NCBI GenBank assembly: GCA_038049695.1
Contig: CP142452.1
Span: 91,333,501 to 91,397,500, forward strand
DNA length: 64,000 nucleotides
Direction of reading: 5' to 3'
From: Cinnamomum chago
Lineage: Eukaryota > Streptophyta > Magnoliopsida > Laurales > Lauraceae
A model generated the notes under the pieces. It made no database searches and had not been told where the DNA came from. It saw only the letters and a list, made by a program, of their open reading frames with translations. Within the stretch, counting starts at the first letter, position 1. Every line of letters begins with the position of its first letter. Below are positions 34,295 through 45,312 of this stretch, piece by piece. The position numbers and the translations under genes were made by a program.

Positions 34295-36589
34295 GTCCGT
34301 GCTCGGGAAAACCATGGAACCGCGCACAAGGACCGAGGTGAGAGGCCATCCAAGAAGGACGGGGGGCCGTCTCGGAGAGATGAGCCTCGGCGAGACGAGC
34401 GACGAAGAGGTGACTCAGACAGGAGTTGGGTGCCAACAAGCTCGGCAAGGACTCAGACGTTCGCCTCGGCAAGGAGCAAAAGGCCCAGGCTATCCGAGGA
34501 CGCGTATCGGGGGGTCAACACGGTCTTCAAGATGCCGATCCACCGTATCATGTATAAGATCAAGAGCAGGCCGTATTTCAGATGGCCAGAGCCCATGCAA
34601 GGCGACCCTTCTATCCGAGATCAGACGAAGTTCTGTTCCTATCACAAGGAGGGCGGCCACAAGACTGAAGATTGCAGGATACTGCGGTCGCATTTGGAGA
34701 AGCTTGTCCAGGATGGACACCTGCAAGAGTTTGTCAGGAGAGAAACCAGGGCCGACACCCGAGCCCCGCGCCGAGACGAGGGGGGTCACGACAGCGACGG
34801 GACAGAGAAGATAATTGACGTTATCCATTTGGCACCCCCGCCCAAGGGGAGCAACCAAGCTCGTGCCGAAGCCAGAAAAGCCGCTCACGGCAAGCAAGTA
34901 ATGGCCGCCGAGCTCGGCCCAGCACAGAAAAGGGCTCGGAGGGAGCGTCCCGAGATCAGGTTCACTGATGCAGATCTGGAGGGGGTGCAGCTCCCCCACA
35001 ACGATCCCCTGATCGTTACTCTGAAGTTTAATTGCTCTAAGCAGGGCGTAAATAATTGCACTGTGAAGAAAGTCCTTGTTGACCCTGGCAGTTCTTCCGA
35101 GGTCCTCTATTTCGACAGCTTTCGAAAGATGGGACTGACGGAGAAAGATCTGCAGGAGGCTCGAGTTCCCCTTATCGGCTTCAGCGCCAAACCTGTTTAT
35201 CCTAAGGGGAAAGTGACATTCAAGGTCGAGGTCGGTGGCGCGTCTGTCATGGCAACCTTCATGGTGATCGACGCACCCTCGCCCTACAATGCTATAGTGG
35301 GCAGGTCTTGGCTCCACAGCCTGGAAGCAGTCCCTTCCACCCTCCATCAGAAGCTGAAATTTCCGTGGGAGGGAAAGAGCGGCCGAGTTGAAATCATCAC
35401 GGTCAGAGGAGATCAGCAGGCAGCCAAGCAGTGCCTGACCGCTGTGGTACCCGGGGAGCAAGAGCCCAAGGAGGTCAATGTGGCCGAGATGGAGAAGAAC
35501 ATGGAGCAGGGGCTGGATGAGCTCGGCCAAGATCCAGGCAGGAAAAGCGTTGAGGAACTGGCCGAAGTCAGGATCGACCCAAAGGACCCGGATCGGTTCT
35601 TCCTGCTCGGCAGCCAGCTCGGAGAGCCGGAGAGGTCCGAACTGGCCCAGTTCCTGGTGCAGAACAGAGATGCCTTCGCCTGGACACCTCAGGAAATGCC
35701 TGGCGTCGACCCCGAGGTAATGTGTCATAGACTGAATGTTAACCCTAACCACAAACCTGTGATGCAGAAAGCACGGAGGACTGGGGTCCCGCAGACCGAA
35801 GCCGTCGTCGAGGAAGTGCATAAGCTGCTTGAGGCCGGCGTTATCAGAGAGGTTCAATACCCGACCTGGTTGGCCAATCCGGTGGTCGTCAGGAAGAAGA
35901 CTGGCAAATGGAGGGTGTGCGTCGACTTTACCGACCTCAAAAAAGCCTGTCCCAAGGACAGCTTTCCCCTACCAAAGACTGACCAGTTGATCGACGCCAC
36001 GGCCGGGCACGACAGAATGAGCTTCCTCGATGCCTACCGCGGCTATCACCAGATCCTACTGTTTGGGCCAGACGAAGAGAAAACAGCTTTTATCACGCCC
36101 AGGGGAACCTACTGCTATAAGGTGATGCCGTTCGGACTGAAGAATGCAGGAGCCACCTACCAGAGGCTCGTTACCAAGATGTTCCACGATCAGCTCGGCA
36201 AAACCGTAGAGGTCTACATCGATGACATGGTGGTCAAATCCAAGCAGGCGCGGGATCATCTGTCAGACTTGGCCGAGGTCTTCGCCACTCTAAAGGAGTT
36301 CCGGCTGAAGCTTAACGCCTCGAAGTGCGCCTTCGGTGTTGGCTCCGGCAAGTTTTTGGGCAGCTTGGTTACACGCAGAGGCATTGAGGCAGACCCAGAT
36401 CAGATCTCGGCTATCCTCAGGGTGCAGAGTCTCACCTCGGCTAAGGAGGTTCAGAGGCTTACAGGGATGGCCGCGGCACTGAATCGCTTCATCAGCAAAT
36501 CTTCAGATAAGTGCCGACCTTTCTTTCAGCTTCTTAGAAAAAATTCCAAATTTCAATGGACTCTAAAGTGTGACCACGCCTTGCAGTAG
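34295..36589 (+). pseudogene. pol: Gag zinc knuckle, protease and reverse transcriptase, interrupted by TAG at both ends
   Basis: Continues the Gag frame after the TAG at 34292 and stays open to TAG at 36587-36589. The first ATG is 34430. Zinc knuckle C-x2-H-x4-H-x4-C at 34634-34675. Aspartic protease with a DPGSS active-site motif (35081-35095; DPG in place of DTG/DSG, common in this plant group) and a later AIVGRSWL element. Reverse transcriptase from about 35820: WRVCVDFTDLNK-like block, SFLDAYRGYHQI, YKVMPFGLKNA and the catalytic YIDD (36214-36225). Thumb and connection follow. The final stop replaces a residue where relatives have Glu or Gln. All catalytic residues checked are present. 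Confidence 0.88.
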
Positions 36590-37044
36590 CTCAAGGCTTA
36601 CCTTTCTTCACCACCGTTGTTGTCAACCCCGACCCATGGGGAGACCCTGTATTTGTATTTGGCGGTCTCGGATCATGCGGTCAGCTCAGTCCTCATCCGA
36701 GAAGAGGACAAGGTTCAAAAACCAGTGTATTATACGAGCAAGACCCTTATCGATGCCGAGACCAGGTATCTGCCTCTTGAGAAGCTCGCCTTGGCGCTCG
36801 TTAGCGCCTCGCGAAAGCTCTCCCATTACTTTCAAACCCATTCTATTGTGGTTGTTACGGAGCACCCACTCAAATCTGTTTTCAAGAAGGCTGACTTTTC
36901 AGGAAGAATCTCCCGATGGGCTGTCGAACTAGGGCAGTATGAGATTCAGTATCAGCCACGGACAGCAATAAAAGCCCAGGTTCTGGCAGATTTCCTCGCC
37001 GAGTTTGATTCAAGTTCGGCACCAACCCAGCTCGGCACCGAACT
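36590..37044 (+). pseudogene. pol: First (ancestral) RNase H domain of pol, broken copy
   Basis: Same frame as the RT, beginning after TAG 36587. Contains LYLYLAVSDHAVSSVL, KPVYYTSK, RYLPLEKLALALV and WAVELGQYEIQYQPR, the standard gypsy RNase H series. The first catalytic Asp of the usual DAS motif is not kept (LAVSD). Loss of activity here, compensated by an added archaeal-type RNase H, is known for Tat elements. A frameshift near the five-G run 37045-37049 separates it from the next segment. Confidence 0.82.
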
Positions 37045-38832
37045 GGGGGTGAGGAGCATGAGGCGCCCGCGGGTTCGGAACAATCACAATGCCATGCCGA
37101 TACCCCAGTTTGGAAGGTCTTCGTCGACGGATCTTCCACCTCGAGAAGAGCCGGAGCAGGAGTTGTTCTCCAATCGCCAGAAGGACTGGTCATTGAGCAG
37201 GCTCTGACACTGGACTTCAAGGCGTCAAACAATGAGGCCGAGTACGAAGCCCTTTTAGCCGGACTGAATAGCGCCCATATCCTCGGAGCTCAACAGCTGA
37301 TGGTCTTCAGTGATTCACAGTTGGTGACAAACCAGCTGACTGGGGACTATCAGGCTCGCGACGACCGGATGGCCGCATATTTGGCCCTAGCCAAGAAACA
37401 GCTCTCTCAGTTCCACACAGCCGAAGTCAAGCAGATTGGCAGAGAAGTAAACTCTCACGCAGATGCTCTTGCAAACTTGGCCAGCGCTGTTGAGGCAGGA
37501 AGAAAGAGAAGCATCGAAGTCGGATCGCTAGCTGCGCCCAGCATTGAGCTCCGTTCACCTCGGGAAGTGTTATGCATCGGTCTCGGCCCGAGCTGGATGG
37601 ACCCCATTATCACCTACCTTAGGGACGACATGCTTCCCGAGGACAGTTGCGAGGCCCACCGGGTCAGACTCAAGGCAGCTCGGTTCTGGCTATCTCCCGA
37701 GGTCAAGCTCTACAGGAAATCGTTCTCGGGACCGTACCTCCAGTGCGTCCATCCAAGTAAGGTCGAGGACCTCCTTTTCGAGATACACGAAGGAATCTGC
37801 GGGAGCCATATCGGAGGAAGGTCCCTAGCCTACCGAGCCATCAGCCAGGGTTACTGGTGGCCGTATATGCAGAAAGATGCGCAGGTATATGCGAAGAAGT
37901 GCGAGAAGTGCCAGAAGTTCTCACACTCTCTCCATCAGCCCGCGTAGGATCTCAGCCCGCTCTCTAGCCCGTGGCCATTCGCCCAGTGGGGGCTCGACAT
38001 AGTGGGCCCGCTCCACCGAACCCCAGGGAACAAGAGATGGCTTATTGTGGCGACAGATTACTTCACCAAATGGATTGAAGCAGAGCCACTTTCATCCATC
38101 ACAGAGCGAGACTCCAAGAATTTTGTGTGGAAGAATGTCGTCACAAGGTTTGGCATTCCCAGAGCGCTGGTTTCGGACAACGGAACTCAGTTCGACTCTA
38201 AACTTTTCAAGACCTTCTGCTAGGAGATCGGCATCCGAAACCATTATTCCACTCCAGCCTACCCACAGAGTAACGGCCAGGCCGAGATCTCCAACAAGGT
38301 GATCCTCGATGGGCTCAAGAAAACGCTGGACCAAGCAAAGGGAAGATGGGTGGAAGAACTGCTGAGCGTCCTGTGGGCTTACAGAACTACTCCGAGGCGT
38401 TCCACTTCGGCTACCCCCTTCTCGCTCGCCTATGGCATGGAAGCAGTCATCCCTCTGGAGATCGGCCTCCCCACTTTGAGGTCCGAACTCTTTGATCGGG
38501 GACAGAACGAAACCAATGTGGCCAGGGAGCTAGATTTAGCGGACGAGCGAAGGGAAGCAGCTGCAGTGAGGCTAGCCGTCTACCAGCAGCAGCTAGCCAG
38601 GGGCTACAACCAGAACGTCAGAGAGAGGAAGTTCTCTGTAGGAGAACTGGTCCTCAAGAAGGCTCTCCCAGGGGACAAAGATCCGAATCAAGGGAAGCTA
38701 GCGCCGAATTGGCATGGTCCGTTTAAAGTCACTTCCATTGCTGGACGGTCGGCTTATCGGCTCGAAGACATGGAAGGACGGCCTCTTCCGAGACCATGGA
38801 ACGCGTCACACCTTAAGAAATTCTATTTTTAG
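37045..38832 (+). pseudogene. pol: Archaeal-type RNase H and integrase of pol, frameshifted, two TAG stops
   Basis: In the frame shifted from the RT frame. Archaeal-type RNase H at about 37105-37490: [28 protein letters not shown] and a final [10 protein letters not shown]. Integrase zinc domain at about 37780-37915 ([11 protein letters not shown] ... CEKCQ). Catalytic core D (37996-37998), D (38176-38178) and E (38284-38286), with 35 residues between the second D and E, the canonical spacing. A C-terminal HGPFKV (GPY/F-type) module precedes the final TAG (38830-38832). In-frame TAG at 37945 (just before the core) and 38221 (between the second D and E) break it; at both places relatives have Glu. 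Normal role: nuclear insertion of element DNA. Confidence 0.88.
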
Positions 38833-38943
38833 TTTGTATGTTTGTACAGTGCTTCTGGATTTAATAGAACTACGTTCGTTTTGGGGCAAGTTGATGATCA
38901 ATGGCAATGTGACAGCGACAATGGTGCGAGTATGGAAGACTGT

Positions 38944-39433
38944 CTAAGGTTGGCACTCAGCCACCTAGATGAGCCGCCGAAACGGCCCATGTCTAAGGCT
39001 GGCACTCAGCCACCTAGACGAGCTGCCGAAACGGCCCATGTCTAAGGATGACACTCAGCCACCTAGACGAGCTGCCGAAACGGCCCATGTCTAAGGCTGG
39101 CACTCAGCCACCTAGACGAGCTGCCGAAACGGCCCATGTCTAAAGCTGGCACTCAGCCACCTAGACGAGCTGCCGAAACGGCCCATGTCTAAGGATGGCA
39201 CTCAGCCACCTAGACGAGCCGCCGAAACGGCCCATGTCTAAGGCTGGCACTCAGCCACCTAGACGAGCTGCCGAAACGGCCCATGTCTAAGGATGGCACT
39301 CGGCCACCTAGATGAGCTGCCGAAACGGCCCATGTCTAAGGATGGCACTCGGCCACCTAGACGAGCTGCCGAAACGGCCCATGTCTAAGGATGACACTCA
39401 GCCACCTAGACGAGCAGCCGAACTAGTTAAGGT
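38944..39433 (+). repeat. 49-bp minisatellite, about ten copies
   Basis: Units start at 38944, 38993, 39042, 39091, 39140, 39189, 39238, 39287, 39336 and 39385 (last one decays). Consensus parts: CTAAGG.TGGCACTCAGCC, ACCTAGACGAGCTGCCG, AAACGGCCCATGT. 49 is not a multiple of three, so no repeat protein is built. A degenerate further unit runs to about 39470. It lies just after pol, where Tat/Ogre-like elements commonly carry tandem repeats. Confidence 0.92.
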
Positions 39434-39800
39434 TATGGTTGGCACTCAGCCACGTAGACCAGCCGAAACGACACCAGACGATAATGGCACCCAGTCTTAT
39501 CACTGCCTTAGGCCTGATGCGATTCTTTGTTTTCGCCGAAGGGGTCAGAGCGCTCGCGGGGAACCCTAGTCTGGTCGGTCTACTCTAGTCCGAGCTCACA
39601 TCCATGTTCACGAAACTTGCGGAAAGCGCAAACAGAAAGCAAATCAAAGCCAAACATAGCACAGGGAAAGAGGTCTGAAATTCATTGATAACGTGATATG
39701 CGCATTGGAGCTTACATTTTCCATTCATCACAATTTCTGATCAAAACAATTCGAAACAAAGATTACATTTTTTATAACAAGGCAAAAAGAAGGAACAAAA

Positions 39801-41971
39801 TCAAGACGACGGCCCTGCTTCCGTGTCTTCAATAACGACCACAGCGGCCTCGGCTGTAGGAGCGGCTTCAGAGGGGGCGGGCGTCGGCTCAGCAGGGGCT
39901 TCGGCCAGAGTGGCAGGGATCTCGGCTGGGGATTCAACTGGGAGCGCATCCTCGAACTCGGGGAGGTTCTGATATATTGGGTTATCCTCAGGAACCCCCA
40001 TCTTCTTAAGCACGGCCTCGCAACCGAGTCGGAACAATTTCGGGATGAGCGCTGTAATTTGATCAGTGTAAATACGCGCAGCATCCTCAGTCCCGTCCAG
40101 GAAGGCGGCGTCGGTCGCGGCCTGCCGTGACTCGAGGAGCTCCTCCTTCTCCTTCCTCTCCAGTTCGAGCTCGGCCTTGAGCCCTGCCGACCTTTTCTCC
40201 TCAGCCTGATACTTCCCCTGCCATTCGAAGCTCTCAGACTTCACTTTGCAGAGCTCGCTTAACATCAGATCGGACTGCGCGTTGAGCTCTGCGTTCTTGG
40301 CCGCCTCTGCCTTCAGCTCCTCCTTTGTCGCCCGCAGTTCGGTGTCGGCCTTCTTCTTTTCCTCTGCCAGGCGAGTCCGCTGACCGTCCTCTTCCATCAT
40401 TCTTTCCGCGACTACCTGGAGCCTTTGGACAGCCTGCAAGGGAATAAACGACTTAGTACGAAATCAGAAGTAAGAAACATCAATGACTAAAGAAGTTCGG
40501 TACTCACCGCGAGGGAGTGTTGTATGGTCCTCATCAGCAGCTGTGGGGAGTCTTCCGATCTGTGCCTCTCCATGTCTTTGGGGAGTGCACAGGCTCGGCT
40601 GAGCGCCGAAATGACAGTTGGGCTCCCCACCAGTCTGTCTTCAACGTTCAGGGGCCTCCCCCTTCGCAGTTCCATGTCTGGCCTGAATGCGGCCGGCTCG
40701 GCATCCGAGGACGTCCCCGCCTGGGGCTCGGAACGCCGCTCCACCAAGGGAACCGCCGGGGTGGGCACCACGTCCATCGCCCTCTCCCTCGCTGCTTGGG
40801 GTAGGCGCTGCCGCAGCCGCTCTTCCTGAGCCGTCTCCTTCCCCTTCGCCCTCTTCCTGGGCCTCTCCCCCTCCGAGTCTGTGGGAGGGCGGGCCTCGGC
40901 GGCAGCGGGGACGATCGCCCTGGGAGGAGTCTGTTCGGCTCTAGGGGCTGCCTTCCGCCCGCCGAATACCGCATCCGCCAGGTTCCGCGGTTGATATGTG
41001 GGCCTCCTCCCCTCCATGTCTTCGGCCCCGGAAGAATAGTTGTCAACTTCCCTTATCGGGGAGTCAGCCTCGGCTCCGGATGTATAGTCTTCAATTTCCC
41101 TTATCGTGACGCCCCCGACCACGGCCAATGTAGCGGAAGCTCCCACGACCGAAACGGTCCCGCTGGTTTCGGCTAGATCGGGGGCGAAGTTCTCCGGGTT
41201 GCCGGATTTCCGTGTATAAGACACGTATCTCGGCTCGTACTTCAGAATGGAGTAGGCAGCTCTTGTGTAGTGGCCGCGGTAGCAGTACACCTTGTTCAGC
41301 CAAGGTGCGTGCCTCCTCCAACCGTTCAGCTGGGCTTCGCGCTTGCGTTGAGAAAGGCCTGCGAAAAACAGCCGAGTTAGAATCCGGCAGCAGAAATCAA
41401 ACATAAGAAAGAAATCGGAAACCCAGGGGGTTAGGTCTTTACTCGGTGGAGTCCCGAAGCGTCGAGGGACTCGGACCCTCCTAGCTGCTTCGGTCTCGGT
41501 CTCGCCGAACTCCCAGTTTCCCGAGACGAGCAGGCGGTCATCTCCGGCGTATTTATTGGAGTCCTCCAGCGCCGTGACGAGGGGTTGGCACCTCGCCTTG
41601 ACGCGAAGATAATAGGTGCCCGCCTCCCTAGACTTGCAGAGGTCATATATATCCTCTATATCATGGACGCCGAGGCTGATGTCTAGAATCCTATTCAGCT
41701 CGGCGACGCCCATGATGATCTTATACCCATTGGGCATTAACTGATAGGGGCTGAGGTTCCAGGTCTCCAAACAAGACCTAAGGAGAGGGTGCAAGGGGAA
41801 TCTGACCCCACCCTCGATGACGGCTATCAGAGGGAACGGCATCCAGCCGTTGTGGAAAGTGTAAATGGAAGGGTCAGCGGCCATGATCCGAACATCATTC
41901 GGGATCATGTAAGATCTCGTAAGGTTTGCCAGGCCTGCCTGAGAATCTATCCAATGGGTGAAAATCCCCAT
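39801..41971 (-). CDS. Antisense three-exon gene of the retrotransposon (gypsy-type 'Transposase_28'-like)
   Basis: Minus-strand exons 41971-41443, 41358-40508 and 40433-39801, about 670 codons. Intron A (41442-41359, 84 nt) has donor A|GTAAAG, branch-like TTCTAAC and acceptor TTCGCAG; the frame stays open if it is retained. Intron B (40507-40434, 74 nt) has GTGAGT and TTGCAG, phase 0, and holds the stop that would otherwise end the protein. The N-terminal about 190 residues (FPLHPLLRSCLETWNLSPYQL, GYKIIMGVAEL) resemble the plant 'putative gypsy type transposon' domain. The middle is basic and Pro/Arg-rich (PRKRAKGKE), possibly nuclear. The C-terminal exon is a long Glu/Lys/Ala coiled coil (about residues 465-565) and ends acidic. 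Tat elements are known to carry such extra ORFs; the function is unknown. Upstream, a weak TATATT-like site lies near 42285-42295. Confidence 0.72.
40434..40507 (-). other. Intron B of the antisense gene
   Basis: Minus-strand GTGAGT ... TTGCAG, 74 nt, phase 0, with CTAAG near the acceptor. It joins two open frames that are each coding-like; the second starts without an ATG, which supports splicing. The introns are invisible to the splicing of sense genomic RNA, explaining their survival through reverse transcription. Confidence 0.7.
41359..41442 (-). other. Intron A of the antisense gene
   Basis: Minus-strand GTAAAG ... TTCGCAG, 84 nt (multiple of three), with TTCTAAC about 20 nt before the acceptor, close to the plant branch-point consensus. 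The retained reading is hydrophobic (FFLMFDFCC) and unlike its neighbours, favouring an intron. Confidence 0.6.
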
Positions 41972-42630
41972 CTCTGAATCTAAGGAACCCTAACAATCTC
42001 TAGAGGTCTAAACCGTGGAAGGTCTGAGAAACGGAGGAGACCCTAGGTGGGGTCAGGACAGAAATACAGAATGAAAAGAGAAGAGAATCGAGGCAGGGAG
42101 ACTCACAGACTCGGGCGAAGTCACAAATCAGGCCGTTGATCCCTCACCGGCCCGCAATGAAGTCCTAGACGAAGCTAGGAGGCGATGGAGGTGGTTCTGG
42201 CAGTGAAGGTTCTGGCGAGCAAAAGTTCTAGCAGAGCTTCGACAGGGTTAGATTGCAGAGATGACAAAGGAGGGAGACGCAGGTGAATATAAAGGGTAGG
42301 AATGGGCGCCATTCGGGAATTCGAAGCGGGACACGCGTGAAATGTCGCCTCGGCTTGCGTCGCACGCCCCCTCGAAAAGACAAGAAAACCTACCAGGCAA
42401 TAACGCGTGGCGCTGTGGCGATGATGGTCCGCCTTCCCATGCTAATCATAGCCCCGCATTTATTGCCCCCTTTATTATCCCTGGCAGACGAAGCAGTGGC
42501 GGCGTCTAACACCAAACGAGTCAGGATCCCAAGATCCTTAACTGAGGGGGCGTATTTGAACAAGCACTATCAGTCTCGGGAGATCGGTCCAGCTCTTAAA
42601 CCTAGAGCCCAAGGGAGCCCTAGGGGTCAA

Positions 42631-42645
42631 GAGCTGAGGGGCTAT
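42631..42645 (+). other. Polypurine tract region
   Basis: GAGCTGAGGGGCTAT directly precedes the 3' LTR, the position where plus-strand DNA synthesis is primed. Not a pure purine run, but similar tracts occur in this clade. Confidence 0.6.
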
Positions 42646-43360
42646 TGTGTGGGGTCCATTTTGCGAACCGGTCTCTCTTGGTTTCGGCAGAGGTATGCTC
42701 GGGTATGCTACTGTATGGGGACCATGTCCCTTGATCTCGGCTACAACCCGATCCATATCGGTCTCGGCACTACTTGCTGGTTTCGGCACTATAGTATTCA
42801 GTTCGGCCGCACATCCCGTTCAGTCTCGGCAATGCAAGCTCGGCAATGCAGTATTGCGCTTGCAGCTAACAGCCACGGCCCTATCGTGGCAAGGCCCAAG
42901 GAAGGGGTCTGATGGGACTTCAGCCACCACCAGATTAGGGCAAGATCAGGCCCAATGTGACTAGCATTAAATGCAGTGTGGGCTGATCGGACCCACATTA
43001 AATGCAAAGAGGGCTATGATGGACCTTCATTAATGACTTTGTGGGCTGATGTGACCCAGGTCACATCACCAAGCCCACTGGCACTCACCCAAAACTGTTC
43101 CATATATATGGCACGAGCCAAAGGGAGCAGGGGGTAAGCATTCTCACATAGACACCCAGTCTTTCTTTCTTCTTCTTCTTCTTCTCCGATCCATTGCTAA
43201 CTTAAGCATCGGAGAGCCCTACGCTGCCCATAGCCAGGGTCCTCTGACCTTTGTCTTTCTCCTCTTTCAGGCTCAGGTCGTCGCAGCTATCTCCTCCATG
43301 CATTGAGTAAGTCCTTAGAGGCATCCTGATCTTGTGAGTATTATTATTTCTGCACTTACA
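42646..43360 (+). repeat. 3' LTR, 715 bp
   Basis: Nearly identical to the 5' LTR: five transitions, one transversion and a 3-bp shortening of the TTC tract by eye. Ends GCACTTACA, followed by target duplication GTTAC (43361-43365). Confidence 0.93.
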
Positions 43361-43365
43361 GTTAC

Positions 43366-45170
43366 GTTTGATCATGTTTGTTTGAGCTTCTTTACGGATG
43401 TGATGTGTAAATGGAGTGTGAAATTACATATTAAAATTTACTCACTTATACCTCTTTGTTAGAAGAGGCATGGTGGTTCCATCTCAACAAGTGGTATTTT
43501 TTAGTTGTGTCACCGACTTTTTTGCCCCTACTTTTATGGGCTCTTAAGTTTTAATTTGAGCAATTTAAATTGTTTATTGACTTATTAAACCCCAGATGTT
43601 TAGTTTTGTGTCTTAAAAATTTATAGATTTTGAGATATATGAAAAGTTTATATGTGCAATTTGGACCGTCAATGCTTTTCTTTTTCGCTATATTGGATAT
43701 TGGAACTCTCCCGCTTACTCACTCATGATCAACTGAATTAAAGTTGTCGATGGTTAGGGATGGATTTTACTCATGTGAAAAATGGTGCTTTTAAACAAAC
43801 ATGATATAGTTTTTAATGTGTGTAAATTTACACGAGCAGTGTTCAATGTATAACTTTGTGTGTTTTATATATGTGTGTGTAGACACACACATATATAAAC
43901 AACATTTTCACATCAATATGCAGAAAAGAAGAATAAATGGCCCGTAAAGGTTTTGGCATTATAGCTTACACATTTTTCTAAACTGTTTTATAAAACCTTA
44001 TTGTTAATGTTAAGGATGGGTTTTACTCATCCGAATCTTGTAGACCACTAAAATGAGTCATATGAAATTTGGCACTCATTGACTATTTGTTTTTATAGAC
44101 AATTTTTTTTTTTATAATTTTGAGACCCTTAAAATAGAATATTCTTATGTGTAGGTGGTCCTATGAGACATTTCAAGCCTCTTAATACTCACATGAATTT
44201 TGTTTATATTTAGGTTCTTTACAAGATACTTGTTCCTCCTTTTGAAAGTAGATGTTTGTTTTATGTTGTCGATTTTTAGCTTTTTTAATTAAAAAAATGT
44301 AATATCTCCACTCATATCTCAGCTGGTTGGGGCCACTTGAAAAAAAAGAGAGAGTATTTAGAGAAGACAATATCTTTGACAACGAGGGTGCATGAGTTTC
44401 ACTCTTACAATAAAGCAACAAAAAAAAAAAAGAAAAAGAAAAATAATTTGGAGAAAACAACACTTGTATAAATTATAAATTGGGAAATTTTCCAATAAGG
44501 CCTATATAAGTTTTTGCCTTATGTAAAAAAAAGACACAAGTTTCATAAAATTTCAAATTAGTACCTAAGTATTTTAGTAACTTTTTCCTCTTAATTTTTT
44601 AAAATACCCAAATTGCACTTCATTTTAAAGCGATGACATGGTTCCGACAACTACTACATGCAACTGATTGTCGTTGAAACGTCGGTTGTTATTGATCGTC
44701 GTAAGGATATCGGTGAAGAAAATAAGGAGAATATAAATAAAGTGAATAAGCGTATTATTTCAATTAATGATAATTTAGGTATTTAAATTTTTTTTAATAA
44801 AAAGCCGCTTGAAAATAACTTTAAATGAACGGATTTCTTTGATTGAAAGCTTTCTTAAAAAAAAAAATAGGGATTAGTTTAAAAACTTTTCAAACTTGCA
44901 TCCTCTTGTAAAAATAGACAAAAACCTAAAAAGCCTTATTTAAAATATTCTACAATGCTCGGTGTTTCAACCATCATTATCGTTTTCCTCGTGTTATCAT
45001 TCAAAACAGGAATATTTTAAATTATCTAAATTCAGTAAATGAGAATTCTAAATGCTTGGTAAGTCTTAATTTATCTCTCTAACGTTCTCCAAAATTTTGG
45101 TGTTGCGAAGGAGAATTGTAGCTCGAGCTTGTACTATCATGGTGGACGCCAAACCAGGTCTCATTTCTCA
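43366..45170. other. Intergenic, no gene seen
   Basis: AT-rich. A perfect 17-bp palindrome with 2-nt centre lies at 43864-43899 (TTTATATATGTGTGTGT and its complement). Poly(A)/(T) runs are frequent. Distal promoter of the WD40 gene may begin in the right part. Confidence 0.4.
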
Positions 45171-45176
45171 CACGTG
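45171..45176 (+). promoter_or_regulatory. G-box CACGTG
   Basis: CACGTG inside the palindrome ACACGTGT, 137 bp upstream of the TATA box of the STRAP-like gene. G-boxes bind plant bZIP and bHLH factors (light, ABA, stress). Position fits a promoter element; function inferred. Confidence 0.5.
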
Positions 45177-45312
45177 TGAAACACCCTGTTCACTTAAACT
45201 CCGACAGCAGCACGTACGACTTCAGCAAGTACAAAGAGGCCGCGCAAGATAGTGAGAAATATTGAAAAAGCAGGCGCACGATAAGGAAAGAAGCCCATCC
45301 TCTATGGCACTG

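Larger units (their letters stand above)
32167..43360 (+). mobile_element. Full-length Tat-lineage Ty3/gypsy LTR retrotransposon, 11.2 kb
   Basis: Order: 5' LTR (32167-32884), PBS, Gag, zinc knuckle, protease, reverse transcriptase, RNase H, a second archaeal-type RNase H, integrase, 49-bp minisatellite, antisense gene, PPT, 3' LTR (42646-43360). PR-RT-RH-INT order makes it Ty3/gypsy. The second RNase H and the long 3' region with tandem repeats and an extra ORF are known features of the Tat clade. The LTRs differ by about six substitutions and one 3-bp indel (about 0.8%), and the GTTAC duplication is perfect, so the insertion is recent. Gag-pol is nevertheless interrupted by TAG at 34292, 36587, 37945 and 38221 and by a frameshift near 37045-37049, so this copy cannot make a full polyprotein by standard decoding. 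Confidence 0.95.

Noticed and set aside
34490..35857. 455-codon minus-strand ORF opposite pol
   Set aside because: It mirrors the conserved zinc-knuckle/protease/RT coding strand in another frame. No start context, introns or protein signature of its own.
34292..38223. Programmed stop-codon readthrough of the TAGs
   Set aside because: The bases after each TAG (GTC, CTC, GAT, GAG) do not fit known plant viral leaky contexts, and no pseudoknot-like structure could be judged by eye. Kept only as an open question in the findings.
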